Below are positions 16,648-25,525 of a DNA stretch of 55,879 nucleotides, in pieces; the stretch's first letter is position 1; the number at the start of each line of letters is the position of its first letter. The translations under genes and the position numbers were made by a program. Where the stretch lies: NCBI GenBank assembly GCA_959608625.1, contig CAUHQV010000014.1, positions 1 through 55,879 on the forward strand, given 5' to 3'. A model generated the notes under the pieces. It was not told the DNA's origin. It saw nothing but the letters and a program-made list of their open reading frames with translations, and made no database searches. The DNA comes from an uncultured Flavobacteriales bacterium (GTDB taxonomy: Bacteria > Bacteroidota > Bacteroidia > Flavobacteriales > UBA1820).

Positions 16648-16855
16648 AAAAAGAAAGCGTGGGACTGATAGCCTATCTATCTATCGGGTATCTGGTAAAA
16701 CCTTGGTCGTAAATAAGCCGCAGCCCACGCCATGAGTAATGACGTGAGGATTGATGCGCTTATTCTCCGACCTAAATTTACCAGATTTCGATAGAGAGAA
16801 TCAAGCTAAACACTTTCTGTGTTCAAGTCAAGATGTCTGCTATCACATGGATAGC
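16648..16855 (-). ncRNA. Candidate structured RNA (about 208 nt), independent sRNA or leader
   Basis: A consensus promoter (16860-16890) drives minus-strand transcription from about 16855. Nested pairing is extensive. TGATAGC (16845-16839) pairs with GCTATCA (16672-16666). CTATCG (16794-16789) pairs with CGATAG (16686-16681). TCTGGTAAA (16785-16777) pairs with TTTACCAGA (16699-16691). GGTCG (16772-16768) pairs with CGACC (16709-16705). AATAAGC (16764-16758) pairs with GCTTATT (16718-16712). A competing pairing, GCGTGGG (16730-16724) with CCCACGC (16663-16657), sits directly before the run TTTCTTTTT (16656-16648), so it could be a terminator. No protein frame fits. The rod-like fold and size recall 6S RNA, but a regulatory leader of the lipoprotein gene at 16601 is equally possible. 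Confidence 0.55.
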
Positions 16856-16859
16856 GCAA

Positions 16860-16890
16860 CAAATCTATACAGATTTTTTCAGAAAACAAA
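16860..16890 (-). promoter_or_regulatory. Consensus promoter for the structured RNA
   Basis: The minus strand has TTTG (16890-16887), exactly 19 bp, then TAGATTTG (16867-16860). This is one of the best matches to the Bacteroidota consensus in the window. The nearest protein start is about 260 bp downstream, which is why an RNA gene or long leader is proposed. Confidence 0.78.
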
Positions 16891-17131
16891 AATATTGATA
16901 TTTATTTTTTGAAAACAGGGGAATGTGGCCTAAAAAAAGACGCGTTTTGGGTCGGCAATTCCTTTCATTTTTGTGAAATACCGGAACAGGGAAGGATTGG
17001 GATATTTTATGTTTTTGAAAAACAATATTTTACTCGAAATGTTTTTTTAAAATGGGAAATTCCCCGGAGGGCGGGGAATATTGTGGAATCGTTTCGAAAA
17101 AAGTGTGTAAAGTCCGTGATGGATTTTTGTG
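16891..17131. other. Intergenic stretch with a weak hairpin, otherwise featureless
   Basis: AT-rich spacer between the structured RNA promoter and the end of the glycosyltransferase gene. The only structure seen is ATTCCCC / GGGGAAT at 17059-17079. On the minus strand this is followed by a T-poor run, so it is a weak terminator candidate for the DPP IV-YfhO-glycosyltransferase operon. No convincing gene was found. Confidence 0.5.
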
Positions 17132-18421
17132 TTACCGATCCGGTAAGATCACTTCCCGGGCCAGCCTTCCGGCCAGGGCGTACCGCGAGTATTTTTCCAA
17201 AGAAGGGTGCGTGGGAAAAGAGGAGTCTTTCCCGGCCGTATAGCCGGCATATAGTTGATTTATCGCCTGTTTTAGGCCGGATTTGTCTGAAAAATCGAGG
17301 GCGTATCCCGCCTGGCATTCCCGAAGGATATCCGCGGCATCGCTTTTGGCGAACCCGGCCAATAAGATGGGGCGGCGGGCAGCGAGGTATTCGAACAGTT
17401 TTCCGGCGATATACAAGGCGCCGGACGGTGTGCGGTTCATCAGCAACAGCAGGACGCGGGCCGAATGCTGGGAACGCACTACCTCCGCATGGGGCGCATA
17501 AGGCGTGTGTATTATGTGGTTTTCCAACCCGTTTTTGCGGAGAGAATCGAATGCGGCCGCGCTGACGTTGCCGGTAAGTTCGATTTGCAGGTCATCGGCA
17601 AAACCGGGATTTTCACGCCGCAGTTCCGAGAGAACTTCCCAGAGCTCGTACGGGTTGCGGTCGGCATTGAGGGAGCCTATATGGCAAATGGTGAATTTTT
17701 TGTCCAAAACCGCTTCCGCCTCCGGGCTGTCGGCCGTATCGTAGCCGTTGGTTATCACATGCAAATGGCCTTTGACACGTGAACGGTAGTCTTCTGCCAT
17801 GCTCCGGGTGACGGTAACCACGGTGTCCGCTGTTTTCAGGACTTCGCTTTCCAAACGGAAATGCTTTTTCCGGGCCCGGCGGGTGAGGGGGAGGTGGTGG
17901 AAATAATCGATCTTGGTCCACGGGTCGCGAAAATCGGCGATCCACCGAAGGGAAGGGTCGTAGCGCTTAAGCCCTAAGGCTATCATGTGGGTGGTATGCG
18001 GCGGCCCGGTACTGATGATAGTATCGATGCCTTCTTTCTTCAATATCTTTTTGAGGCGGCGTACGGATGGACGTATCCACAGCATGCGGGCGTCGGGGAT
18101 GAACACGTTGGCGCGTATCCAGGTCATCAGGCGGGATTTCCAATTTTTTTTCCCGGAGGAATCGATGAATCCGGCGCTCACTTTCTTTCCTGGGGAAAAG
18201 AATGCGGACGGTTCGGTGATCCGGCCCCGGTATATTTTGATCCCTTCCGGGACTTCCGCCATGAGGCTTTCGTCGATTACGGGATAAGCAGCGCCTTCGG
18301 GGATGTAAAGGACGGGCTCCACCCCGAAGTCCCGGAGATATTTGACGAATTTAAGCCAGCGCTGTACACCCGGGCCTCCGGCCGGAGGGAAATAGTAGCT
18401 GATGACCAGGACTTTCTTCAT
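17132..18421 (-). CDS. Glycosyltransferase (GT4-like, GT-B fold)
   Basis: Predicted cytoplasmic glycosyltransferase of 429 aa. The N-terminus MKKVLVISYYFPPAGGPGVQRWLKFVKYL is the glycine-rich acceptor-side start typical of GT4-type enzymes working on surface glycans. DTIISTGPPHTTHMIAL and RWIADFRDPWTKIDY are conserved in this Bacteroidota group. The C-terminal nucleotide-sugar half includes FTICHIGSLNADRNPYELWEVL and the KLFEYLAARRPILL motif with its Glu. The gene follows YfhO by 3 bp, which suggests translational coupling. Sugar donor and acceptor cannot be read from the sequence. Confidence 0.9.
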   Translation of the reverse strand: MKKVLVISYYFPPAGGPGVQRWLKFVKYLRDFGVEPVLYIPEGAAYPVIDESLMAEVPEGIKIYRGRITEPSAFFSPGKKVSAGFIDSSGKKNWKSRLMTWIRANVFIPDARMLWIRPSVRRLKKILKKEGIDTIISTGPPHTTHMIALGLKRYDPSLRWIADFRDPWTKIDYFHHLPLTRRARKKHFRLESEVLKTADTVVTVTRSMAEDYRSRVKGHLHVITNGYDTADSPEAEAVLDKKFTICHIGSLNADRNPYELWEVLSELRRENPGFADDLQIELTGNVSAAAFDSLRKNGLENHIIHTPYAPHAEVVRSQHSARVLLLLMNRTPSGALYIAGKLFEYLAARRPILLAGFAKSDAADILRECQAGYALDFSDKSGLKQAINQLYAGYTAGKDSSFPTHPSLEKYSRYALAGRLAREVILPDR

Positions 18422-18424
18422 CGG

Positions 18425-20929
18425 TTAGTTGTCTGTTTGCGAAGCCTGGCATTTTTCCCGGCGGGTATACCAGATGGCTCCGGCAGTGCCCAGAAGGAGC
18501 AGCAGGGAGCATACCAAACTGATGCGGTCGCCCCAAATCACTTCCTTGGGTTCGAATTTGAATTCCACGGTATGCCGGCCCTGGGGGACGATCATCGCCC
18601 GCAAGACGTAATTGGCCCGGAAATAATCGGCCGGTTTCCCGTCCAGGTACGCATTCCAGCCGTCCGGATAATAGATCTCCGAGAATACGACCGGGGAGTC
18701 CGTGGCCAGGTCGGTCTGGTAGACCAGGTGGTTCGGTTGGTGGGAGGCCAGTTTCACGCGGTATACGGCCGAGGAATCGCGGGCGAAAGGTGTGAAAGCG
18801 GCTGCTTGTTGGAACCGGGCGTCGGCTACGGCGATACGGGAAACGTCGAGCGAATCGAGTGCTTCCAGTTCCCGGTTGGCATTATCGGCAAAGACGATGC
18901 TGTCTACGGCCCAAGCGGCGCCCAGGGCCATCGGGTTCTGCTGGATGGACAGCTGGCCCGAATCGTCCTGCGGGGGAACGATGAAGTATTTGGTATTGAG
19001 CATGGACAGAACCCCGTAATTAAACCGGCTGATCTGATGTTCCCACAATTCCTGGTAACGTTGGAGTTTGGCGGCGTGGTATCCGCCGAGCGAATTGAAA
19101 TAGTAAGAAGTCGAAGCGTCCTGCATGGGGCTTACCGCCAGGTTCAACACCCGGAAATAGGTCGTATCCCCGGCGAGCTGCTGGGAAACGATATGGGCGG
19201 CCGATCCGGCGAAGGGGTCTTCCATCGTAAAGCGGTTGACAAAGTTCCCGTCGTTCAGGTAGCGTTTGTCCACGCCCCATAGATCGGCTACCACCAGGAT
19301 GCAAAGTCCGAATACGGTGATGTTCCGGCTGATCTTCTCCTTATAAGCCAGCCACAGCAGTATTGCGGCGGCACCAATGAAGATTGCTGAGCGCACCGAA
19401 TCCGCCGTGAGCAGGTCGTGGCGGTCGGTCTGCAAAGCCGAGGAAACGTATTGGGGCACCACTTGGAACAGGCGCCCGTCGTTCACGCTGGTGAACGAGA
19501 ATACGACGTTGGCCAGCAGGATGAAAAATACGCACAGGCCGGCCGTGAGGGCCAGCGAGGTGTAGAAGCCGCGTTTGCGTTTCAGGTTAGGTAGTTCCAG
19601 ACGGTCGGTGGAGAACCATTCCTTCAGGGCCAGTACGGCCAGCATCGGCAGGGTGATCGACGAGACAATAAGGGCCGAGGAAGGTGTGCGGAACTTGTTG
19701 TACATCGGAAAATGGTCGATCATCCAGTCGGCAAACCACATAGCATTGCTGCCCCAGGCCATCAGGAAACTGAGTGCGGTCGCCGCCACGAGCCACCATT
19801 TCATCGGCCCGCGCACGATAATGGCTCCCAGCAGGAATAAGAAGACCACGATAGCCCCGACGTAGGACGGCCCCGAGGTGAAAGGCTGGTCGCCCCAGTA
19901 AGCCGAGGACGAAGAGGCGATAGCGCTGTAGGCCTTGGAAAATTCTTCGGGCTGTTCGTACGAGAATTTCTGGACGGCTTTCAGGTAGTTGGACTCTTTG
20001 TCGAAATCGAAGCCCGAAGCGCCGCCGTACAGGTTGGGCACCATCAGATTGAACGTTTCACCGACTCCGTAGCTCCAGGCCAGCAGGTAATCCTTGTCCA
20101 GTCCTTTCTGGGGCTTGCCGGACTGCTGCACGAGTTCGCTGCCCCCGCGGATAGTGTGCTCCTGGTAAGACCAGGTACTCCACAGGCGTCCCGCATTGAG
20201 CCCGACGCCCACCAGGGAAGCCAGGATCAATACGGCGGTCGCTTTCCAGAAACGGGCGAAATACCCTTTCAGGTAGCTGACCACCATGTAAATCAGTACG
20301 TATATCGCCAGGGCCAGGCCCAAGTAATAGGTCATCTGCGGGTGGTTGGCGTATACTTCCAGCCCCATGGCAAAAGCCATCATGATGCCGCCCCACAGGT
20401 ATTTCCCCCGGTAGGTCAGAAGGACGGCCGCCACGACCAACGGCAGGTAAGCGATGGCGTGCGCCTTGGAGTTGTGCCCGGCCGCCAGGATGATGAACAG
20501 GTACGAGGTGAACCCGAACATCAGGGCGCCGAGCAGCGCTTTTTTCCAGCCCATGCGCATCACCAGCATCAAGGCGAAAAAGCCGATGAAAAACAGAAAG
20601 AGATAATCCGCCGGACGGGGGAGGAAGCGCAGGGCGCTGTCCACGTATTTGATAAAGTTATAGCTGAAATCGGTCGTGATCTGGTAGTCCGGCATTCCGC
20701 AGAACATCCGCCCTGTCCAGTAGGGATCCTGACCGTTGTGATCGGCCCGGTACTGGAGGATTTCCTGGGCGCTGCCCGCGAATTGCTTGATGTCGCCCTG
20801 TTCCAGTACTTTTCCCGAAAGCACGGGGCTGAAATAGGCCAGCGACACCAGGGCGAACAGGACGATGCACCCGATGACGGGCAGGTATTTTTTGAAGGAG
20901 TTTTGAGATTGAATCTTTTCCATATTCAT
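18425..20929 (-). CDS. YfhO-family polytopic membrane protein
   Basis: Large membrane protein of 834 aa, with about a dozen hydrophobic segments and a C-terminal soluble part. The opening (LPVIGCIVLFALVSLAYFSPVLSGK, then QGDIKQFAGSAQEI) and the end (IYYPDGWNAYLDGKPADYFRANYVLRAMIVPQGRHTVEFKFEP) are hallmarks of YfhO. YfhO proteins in Firmicutes are linked to glycosylation of lipoteichoic acid and are GT-C-like. The glycosyltransferase directly downstream supports a role in glycosylating a surface polymer. The start could be 20929 or the ATG two codons later at 20923. It follows the DPP IV gene by 19 bp. Confidence 0.9.
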   Translation of the reverse strand: MNMEKIQSQNSFKKYLPVIGCIVLFALVSLAYFSPVLSGKVLEQGDIKQFAGSAQEILQYRADHNGQDPYWTGRMFCGMPDYQITTDFSYNFIKYVDSALRFLPRPADYLFLFFIGFFALMLVMRMGWKKALLGALMFGFTSYLFIILAAGHNSKAHAIAYLPLVVAAVLLTYRGKYLWGGIMMAFAMGLEVYANHPQMTYYLGLALAIYVLIYMVVSYLKGYFARFWKATAVLILASLVGVGLNAGRLWSTWSYQEHTIRGGSELVQQSGKPQKGLDKDYLLAWSYGVGETFNLMVPNLYGGASGFDFDKESNYLKAVQKFSYEQPEEFSKAYSAIASSSSAYWGDQPFTSGPSYVGAIVVFLFLLGAIIVRGPMKWWLVAATALSFLMAWGSNAMWFADWMIDHFPMYNKFRTPSSALIVSSITLPMLAVLALKEWFSTDRLELPNLKRKRGFYTSLALTAGLCVFFILLANVVFSFTSVNDGRLFQVVPQYVSSALQTDRHDLLTADSVRSAIFIGAAAILLWLAYKEKISRNITVFGLCILVVADLWGVDKRYLNDGNFVNRFTMEDPFAGSAAHIVSQQLAGDTTYFRVLNLAVSPMQDASTSYYFNSLGGYHAAKLQRYQELWEHQISRFNYGVLSMLNTKYFIVPPQDDSGQLSIQQNPMALGAAWAVDSIVFADNANRELEALDSLDVSRIAVADARFQQAAAFTPFARDSSAVYRVKLASHQPNHLVYQTDLATDSPVVFSEIYYPDGWNAYLDGKPADYFRANYVLRAMIVPQGRHTVEFKFEPKEVIWGDRISLVCSLLLLLGTAGAIWYTRREKCQASQTDN

Positions 20930-20948
20930 AAAGGGATAACCGGGGATG

Positions 20949-23123
20949 TTAGAGATTGGTTTGAAGGAAGGCGGTGATTTTAGTAAACAGATGCAGGCGT
21001 GTCATCCCGCCGGATATGTTGTGGTTCTTGTCCGGGTAGACCATTTGTTCGAACGGGCGGTCGGCCGCTATCAGCAGGGCTGAAAGTTCCATCGTATTCT
21101 GGAAATGCACGTTGTCGTCCGCCGTACCGTGTATCAGCAAAAAGCGGCTCGAAAGGTCTTCGGCATAGGTGAGGGGGGAATTTTTATCGTACCCTTCGAG
21201 ATTTTCCTGGGGCGTCGAAAGATAGCGTTCCGTATAGATGGAATCGTAAAAACGCCAAGAGGTCACCGGAGCGACGGCCACAGCCGCCCGCCAGATATCC
21301 CCGCCGCGGGTGGCAGCCAACGAAGCCATGTATCCTCCGAAACTCCAGCCGAAAATACCGATCCGCTTCGCATCTATGTAGGGTAACCTGCCGAGGGCTT
21401 CGGCGGCTTTCTTTTGGTCGTGAAGCTCCAGTTCGCCCATCCGTTTGTAGATGGTTTTTTCAAAGGCGGCTCCCCGGCCTCCTGTGCCGCGGTTGTCCAC
21501 ACAGGCGACGATATAGCCTTTTTGGGTCAGGTAGGCGAACCAAAGGTCTTGCGAAGTGTACCAGGTGTTGAGTACCTGCTGGCTTCCGGGGCCGCCGTAC
21601 ACGTACATGAGCAGCGGATAGGTCTTCGTGCTGTCGAAATCGGCCGGACGCATCGTCCACATCTGCAAGTGCTGGCCGTCGTCCGTAGTGAGGGTCGAGA
21701 ATTCTTTCACCGGGATGTGCAGAGAATCCATCCGGGCTTTCAGGGCGTCGTTATCCCGGAGGATTTTGACGACTTTCCCGTTCCGGGGGTCGTTCAGGGT
21801 ATAGAGGGCCGGTGTCGTCGCGCTGTTGAAAGTATTGATGTAGTAAGCAAAACCCTTTGAGAAAACGGCCGAATTAGTGCCTAAGGCTGAAGAAAGGCGG
21901 CGGATTTTTCCGTTCTTGAGGTTTACGGCACAGATGTCCCGGTTTTCGGACCCTTGCGAGGTGCTTTGGAAATAGGCTGTTCCGGTCTTTTCGTCGATGC
22001 CGTAAAAAGTGGTGATCTGCCAGTCGCCCCGGGTTATTTGCCGGGTCTTTCCTTTCGGTTCCATCAGGTAGAGGTGGGCGTACCCATCCCGCTCGCTGAT
22101 GAAAGCGACCGAGCCGTCCTTTAAGAATACGGTGGCGTCGTTCAGGTTGATATAAGCGTCGTCCTTGTCCTGGTAAATGAGCTTCGTCTCCCAATCGGGA
22201 AGGCTTACCCCGTAGACGTCCAGCCTGTCCTGCAGGCGGGGCATGACGTAGAACGCCAAACGATCTTGCCCGGCTGTCCAGCGGATGCGCGGGATGTAGA
22301 ACTCGTCCTGGTGGGGTACATCGACTTTCCGGGCGGATTTTTCGTCCAATGAATAAATCCAGAGGCTCACGTCGGAGTTACGGGCGCCGGCTTTCGGATA
22401 TTTGAATGTGTCGCGGTTCGGGTACAGGCGGTTGTAGATGTCCATGCCGTAAACGGGCACTTCACTCTCGTCAAAGCGCACGTAGGCCAGGTATTTGCCC
22501 GAGGGACTCCAATCGAACAGGCGCACTACGGCGAATTCCTCTTCGTACACCCAGTCCGAGGTACCGTTGATGATGCTGCCCGCTTTTCCGTCCGAAGTTA
22601 CTCGAATTGTCTGTCCGGATGCAAGGTCTTTGTAGTAGAGGTCATTGTCCCGGGAATAGGCCACTTTGGCGGCGTCCGGGGAGAAAAGGGCCTGCTGTAT
22701 CCGCCCGGGTGCCACGGCGGTCAGGGATTTGTCGGCCGTATCGTACACATAGTACAGGGCGGTATAGGAACGGCGGAAGATGCTCCGGGCGTCCGTGCCT
22801 ATCAGGATACGGGATTCGTCGGGGCTGAGTTGGTACGAGAATATCCGTTTCCCGGCCAACGGCGCCAGGTCTTCGCTCGAGAACAGAGTGGCGGTTTTTT
22901 CTCCTGTCGCGTAATCGTATTGGTTGATCCGGGTCGTACTTCCGTCCCTTTCCAGCAGGGTGTAGTGCCGTCCGTCCGCGGTGGAGCGCAGGGCGTCGAT
23001 CCCTTTGGCGGAGAACATCGTACCGGTATATATATCCTTAAGGGTCAGACTGTCGTGCCGCGGCGTGGTGGCACCGGAGAGGGCCGATACTCCGCAAAAG
23101 AAACAGATCAGGATTTTTTTCAT
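20949..23123 (-). CDS. Dipeptidyl peptidase IV (S9B serine peptidase)
   Basis: Periplasmic exopeptidase of 724 aa that removes X-Pro or X-Ala dipeptides; the size matches Porphyromonas gingivalis DPP IV. A signal peptide covers about residues 1-18. A beta-propeller domain contains the double-Glu anchor in SDWVYEEEF (Glu195-Glu196 region) that binds the substrate amino group. The alpha/beta-hydrolase domain carries YGGPGSQ near 509-515, Ser594 in GWSFGGYM, Asp669 in HGTADDNVHF and His701 in DKNHNISGG. It leads an operon with YfhO and a glycosyltransferase, with no evident functional link. Confidence 0.96.
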   Translation of the reverse strand: MKKILICFFCGVSALSGATTPRHDSLTLKDIYTGTMFSAKGIDALRSTADGRHYTLLERDGSTTRINQYDYATGEKTATLFSSEDLAPLAGKRIFSYQLSPDESRILIGTDARSIFRRSYTALYYVYDTADKSLTAVAPGRIQQALFSPDAAKVAYSRDNDLYYKDLASGQTIRVTSDGKAGSIINGTSDWVYEEEFAVVRLFDWSPSGKYLAYVRFDESEVPVYGMDIYNRLYPNRDTFKYPKAGARNSDVSLWIYSLDEKSARKVDVPHQDEFYIPRIRWTAGQDRLAFYVMPRLQDRLDVYGVSLPDWETKLIYQDKDDAYINLNDATVFLKDGSVAFISERDGYAHLYLMEPKGKTRQITRGDWQITTFYGIDEKTGTAYFQSTSQGSENRDICAVNLKNGKIRRLSSALGTNSAVFSKGFAYYINTFNSATTPALYTLNDPRNGKVVKILRDNDALKARMDSLHIPVKEFSTLTTDDGQHLQMWTMRPADFDSTKTYPLLMYVYGGPGSQQVLNTWYTSQDLWFAYLTQKGYIVACVDNRGTGGRGAAFEKTIYKRMGELELHDQKKAAEALGRLPYIDAKRIGIFGWSFGGYMASLAATRGGDIWRAAVAVAPVTSWRFYDSIYTERYLSTPQENLEGYDKNSPLTYAEDLSSRFLLIHGTADDNVHFQNTMELSALLIAADRPFEQMVYPDKNHNISGGMTRLHLFTKITAFLQTNL

Positions 23124-23188
23124 CTGTTACAGGTTTGTATAGTGCGAAATTAGGTAAAATACGGACATTTTCCGGCACTTTCGGCGGG

Positions 23189-23225
23189 CAAAATTACGGC
23201 AAACGGATTATCTTCCTTAATTTTG
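23189..23225. promoter_or_regulatory. Divergent -7 boxes between DPP IV and yicC-like genes
   Basis: TAATTTTG on the plus strand (23218-23225) and the same TAATTTTG on the minus strand (23196-23189) face away from each other and form an 8-bp inverted repeat. Neither has a clear TTTG at -33. They would serve the yicC-like gene (start 23300) and the DPP IV gene (start 23123). Confidence 0.5.
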
Positions 23226-23299
23226 TACCTGTAGATGCCGGGTGGCAGCCACGCCGATCCGGCTTTTGGGCACGACAAAAGAATAAATACACGACAAAG

Positions 23300-24160
23300 A
23301 TGATACGATCGATGACAGGTTTCGGCCGGGCACAGGCCGACCTGGGAGGAAAAAAGGTAACGGTGGAGATCAAATCCCTCAACGGGAAGCAAATGGATAT
23401 GTCTACCCGTATTCCTTCCTATTACCGCGAGAAAGAACTGGAAATACGCAGTTACGTCACTTCGCGCCTGGTGCGGGGGAAAGTGGATTTCCTGCTGTAC
23501 ACCGAGGCTTCCGATGCGGACAACAGCCACGATATCAATGCTGCTACGGTGCAGTCCTATATGAGGCAACTGCAGCAGATAGAGCCTTCCGTTACCCCGG
23601 CCGAGAGCCTGGCGCTGGCCATGCGCCTGCCGGATGTATTCAAATCCGAGCGGGAAGAACTTTCCGAGGCGGAATGGGATGCCGTGATGAAGGTCATCGC
23701 CGAAGCGGCCGATGCCCTGGTCGCCCACCGGACAGAGGAAGGTACCGTGCTGGAAAGGGAGCTTACTTCTTATATCGGAAATATCCGTTCGCTGTCCGCT
23801 CAGGTAGAACCGTTCGAAAAAAGCCGGATCGAACAGGTCAAAGAGCGTCTGCGTAAGAACCTAACCGAAGCGGATGTCAAGGTGGATGAAAACCGGTTCG
23901 AGCAGGAGGTCATTTTCTACCTCGAAAAACTGGATATCACCGAGGAAAAAGTCCGGTTGAACCTGCACCTGGATTATTTCCTCAAGACGATGGACAGTGA
24001 AGAAGACTGCGGGAAAAAACTGGGCTTCATCGCCCAGGAGATAGGCCGCGAGATCAACACGACCGGGTCGAAATCCAACCAGGCCGATATGCAGAAGTTG
24101 GTCGTACGGATGAAGGACGAACTGGAAAAGATCAAAGAACAATCCCTCAACGTACTTTAA
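23300..24160 (+). CDS. YicC/YloC-family endoribonuclease
   Basis: Cytoplasmic protein of 286 aa. The start at 23300 yields the family's invariant opening MIRSMTGFGRA; upstream codons in the same frame reach back through the promoter. VEIKSLNGKQMDMSTRIP and LRGKVDF-type segments follow. The end, LGFIAQEIGREINTTGSKSNQADMQKLVVRMKDELEKIKEQ, is the conserved DUF1732 C-terminus. Family members cleave RNA and influence small-RNA decay. It is 4 bp from gmk, a pairing seen widely in bacteria. Confidence 0.94.
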   Translation: MIRSMTGFGRAQADLGGKKVTVEIKSLNGKQMDMSTRIPSYYREKELEIRSYVTSRLVRGKVDFLLYTEASDADNSHDINAATVQSYMRQLQQIEPSVTPAESLALAMRLPDVFKSEREELSEAEWDAVMKVIAEAADALVAHRTEEGTVLERELTSYIGNIRSLSAQVEPFEKSRIEQVKERLRKNLTEADVKVDENRFEQEVIFYLEKLDITEEKVRLNLHLDYFLKTMDSEEDCGKKLGFIAQEIGREINTTGSKSNQADMQKLVVRMKDELEKIKEQSLNVL

Positions 24161-24164
24161 GACT

Positions 24165-24740
24165 ATGGCTGCCAAACACAAAATACTCATCTTTTCAGCT
24201 CCGTCCGGATCGGGCAAGACGACCATCGTGAACCGCTTGCTTTCCGAAGGCATATTGGATGCCGAATTCTCCGTATCCGCCACTTCGCGTGCGCCGCGTA
24301 AAGGGGAAACGCATGGAAAAGAATACTATTTCCTGTCTCCCGAAGAATTCCGCCGCCGGATAGAAACCGAGGAATTCCTCGAATGGGAGCAGGTGTATGC
24401 CGATACCTATTACGGAACCCCTCGTAGTGAGCTGGCCCGTATTTGGGAAAACGGCCGGGTGGTGGTGCTCGATGTGGATGTCGTAGGAGGGCTGAATATC
24501 AAGCGGATGTATCCTGAAGAATCCCTGGCGATATTCATTATGCCGCCGTCCATCGAAGAGTTACGCGCCCGCCTGGAGGGCCGGGGGACGGAAACCCCGG
24601 ACAAGGTCGATATGCGGATCGCCAAAGCGGAGCGTGAAATATCCTTTTCAAAGGATTTCGATGTGATTATCGTCAACGGCGATCTGGAAAAGGCGGTCGA
24701 AGAGGCCCGGGCGACAGTATTGGATTTTTTAAAGAAATGA
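24165..24740 (+). CDS. gmk: Guanylate kinase
   Basis: Cytoplasmic enzyme converting GMP to GDP with ATP; 191 aa. The P-loop APSGSGKTT is at residues 12-20. The GMP-binding region contains SVSATSRAPRKGETHGKEYYFLS and FLEWEQVYADTYYGTP. The lid and Arg-rich helix lie in RLEGRGTETPDKVDMRI. Length and motifs are standard. It follows yicC by 4 bp and precedes a secreted protein by 19 bp. Confidence 0.97.
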   Translation: MAAKHKILIFSAPSGSGKTTIVNRLLSEGILDAEFSVSATSRAPRKGETHGKEYYFLSPEEFRRRIETEEFLEWEQVYADTYYGTPRSELARIWENGRVVVLDVDVVGGLNIKRMYPEESLAIFIMPPSIEELRARLEGRGTETPDKVDMRIAKAEREISFSKDFDVIIVNGDLEKAVEEARATVLDFLKK

Positions 24741-24759
24741 TTCCTGTAGGAAGGCGCCG

Positions 24760-25506
24760 ATGAAGACATTTCTGCTGTTAGCCCTGGGAGCAGTATTCTC
24801 CTTCACCCCGCTCGCCGGGCAAACGGCCGAGGATTCGGTGACGATCCGCGGACGGGTGACTGATTATTTGGGAAATCCGCTGGACAGCGTATCCGTATTC
24901 TGGCAGCGTCCGGATTTTTCGGTCGTAACCGAAGTCCTCATAGGGGCGGACGGGTATTACAAGGCACGCATACCGAAGGGGCGATATTATGCGATGGGGG
25001 CCCTCAATATGTCCGGATATATCGTTACCGGTTCCCGCCTGCCGGAAAAAGACCTCCGGCTGGAATTTTGGGCCTGGAATTTCATCGCCGACAGGGATAC
25101 GACGTTCGATATGCGTTACCATCGTATGGAAGCCTATGGGATCAATGTATTCCGGGTACAGGGGGCTACGCCCGGCTATACTATTTACGTGCGGCCGATG
25201 AGCCTTACCCGCGCCCTGGACTGGCGCAAAAAGCAGACTTCTCACAGCCCGCTGGCGCCGGAGCCGGATCGTTTGGACGTGGAAGTGAGTATTAATGGGG
25301 AGGTGGTGCCCGTGCGGATGAAGCAGAAGGTAAAAGAATACTTTGAGCCGGGGCAGACGGGTGACGCTTACCTGCTTTGGGTGGAACCCCCCAATGAAAA
25401 AAGCGCTACCCCTTATGATATTTTTCGGGTCGTACTCACCGACCTGGATAATGGGGACAAGGGCGAAGGGGTTTGTTTTTTGGAAAAGAAAGATTTCTTA
25501 CATTAA
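24760..25506 (+). CDS. Secreted protein with carboxypeptidase-regulatory-like domain
   Basis: Protein of 248 aa with a signal peptide (MKTFLLLALGAVFSFTPLAGQ). Residues about 27-90 (VTIRGRVTDYLGNPLDSVSVFWQ, then GADGYYKARIPKGRYYAMGAL) form one beta-sandwich repeat of the carboxypeptidase-regulatory-like type. The remainder is not recognised and is rich in aromatic and charged residues. It lies between gmk and nadD in the same direction, with 19-bp gaps on both sides. That places an exported protein inside a nucleotide-metabolism transcript. Function unknown. Confidence 0.78.
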   Translation: MKTFLLLALGAVFSFTPLAGQTAEDSVTIRGRVTDYLGNPLDSVSVFWQRPDFSVVTEVLIGADGYYKARIPKGRYYAMGALNMSGYIVTGSRLPEKDLRLEFWAWNFIADRDTTFDMRYHRMEAYGINVFRVQGATPGYTIYVRPMSLTRALDWRKKQTSHSPLAPEPDRLDVEVSINGEVVPVRMKQKVKEYFEPGQTGDAYLLWVEPPNEKSATPYDIFRVVLTDLDNGDKGEGVCFLEKKDFLH

Positions 25507-25525
25507 GATACATACCCGCCGGATT

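Noticed and set aside
16909..17565. Plus-strand 218-codon frame
   Set aside because: Antisense to the glycosyltransferase 3' end; Arg/Gly-rich with no signal or domain.
25343..25525. N-terminal extension of nadD
   Set aside because: It overlaps the upstream secreted-protein gene in another frame and precedes the conserved NadD start.
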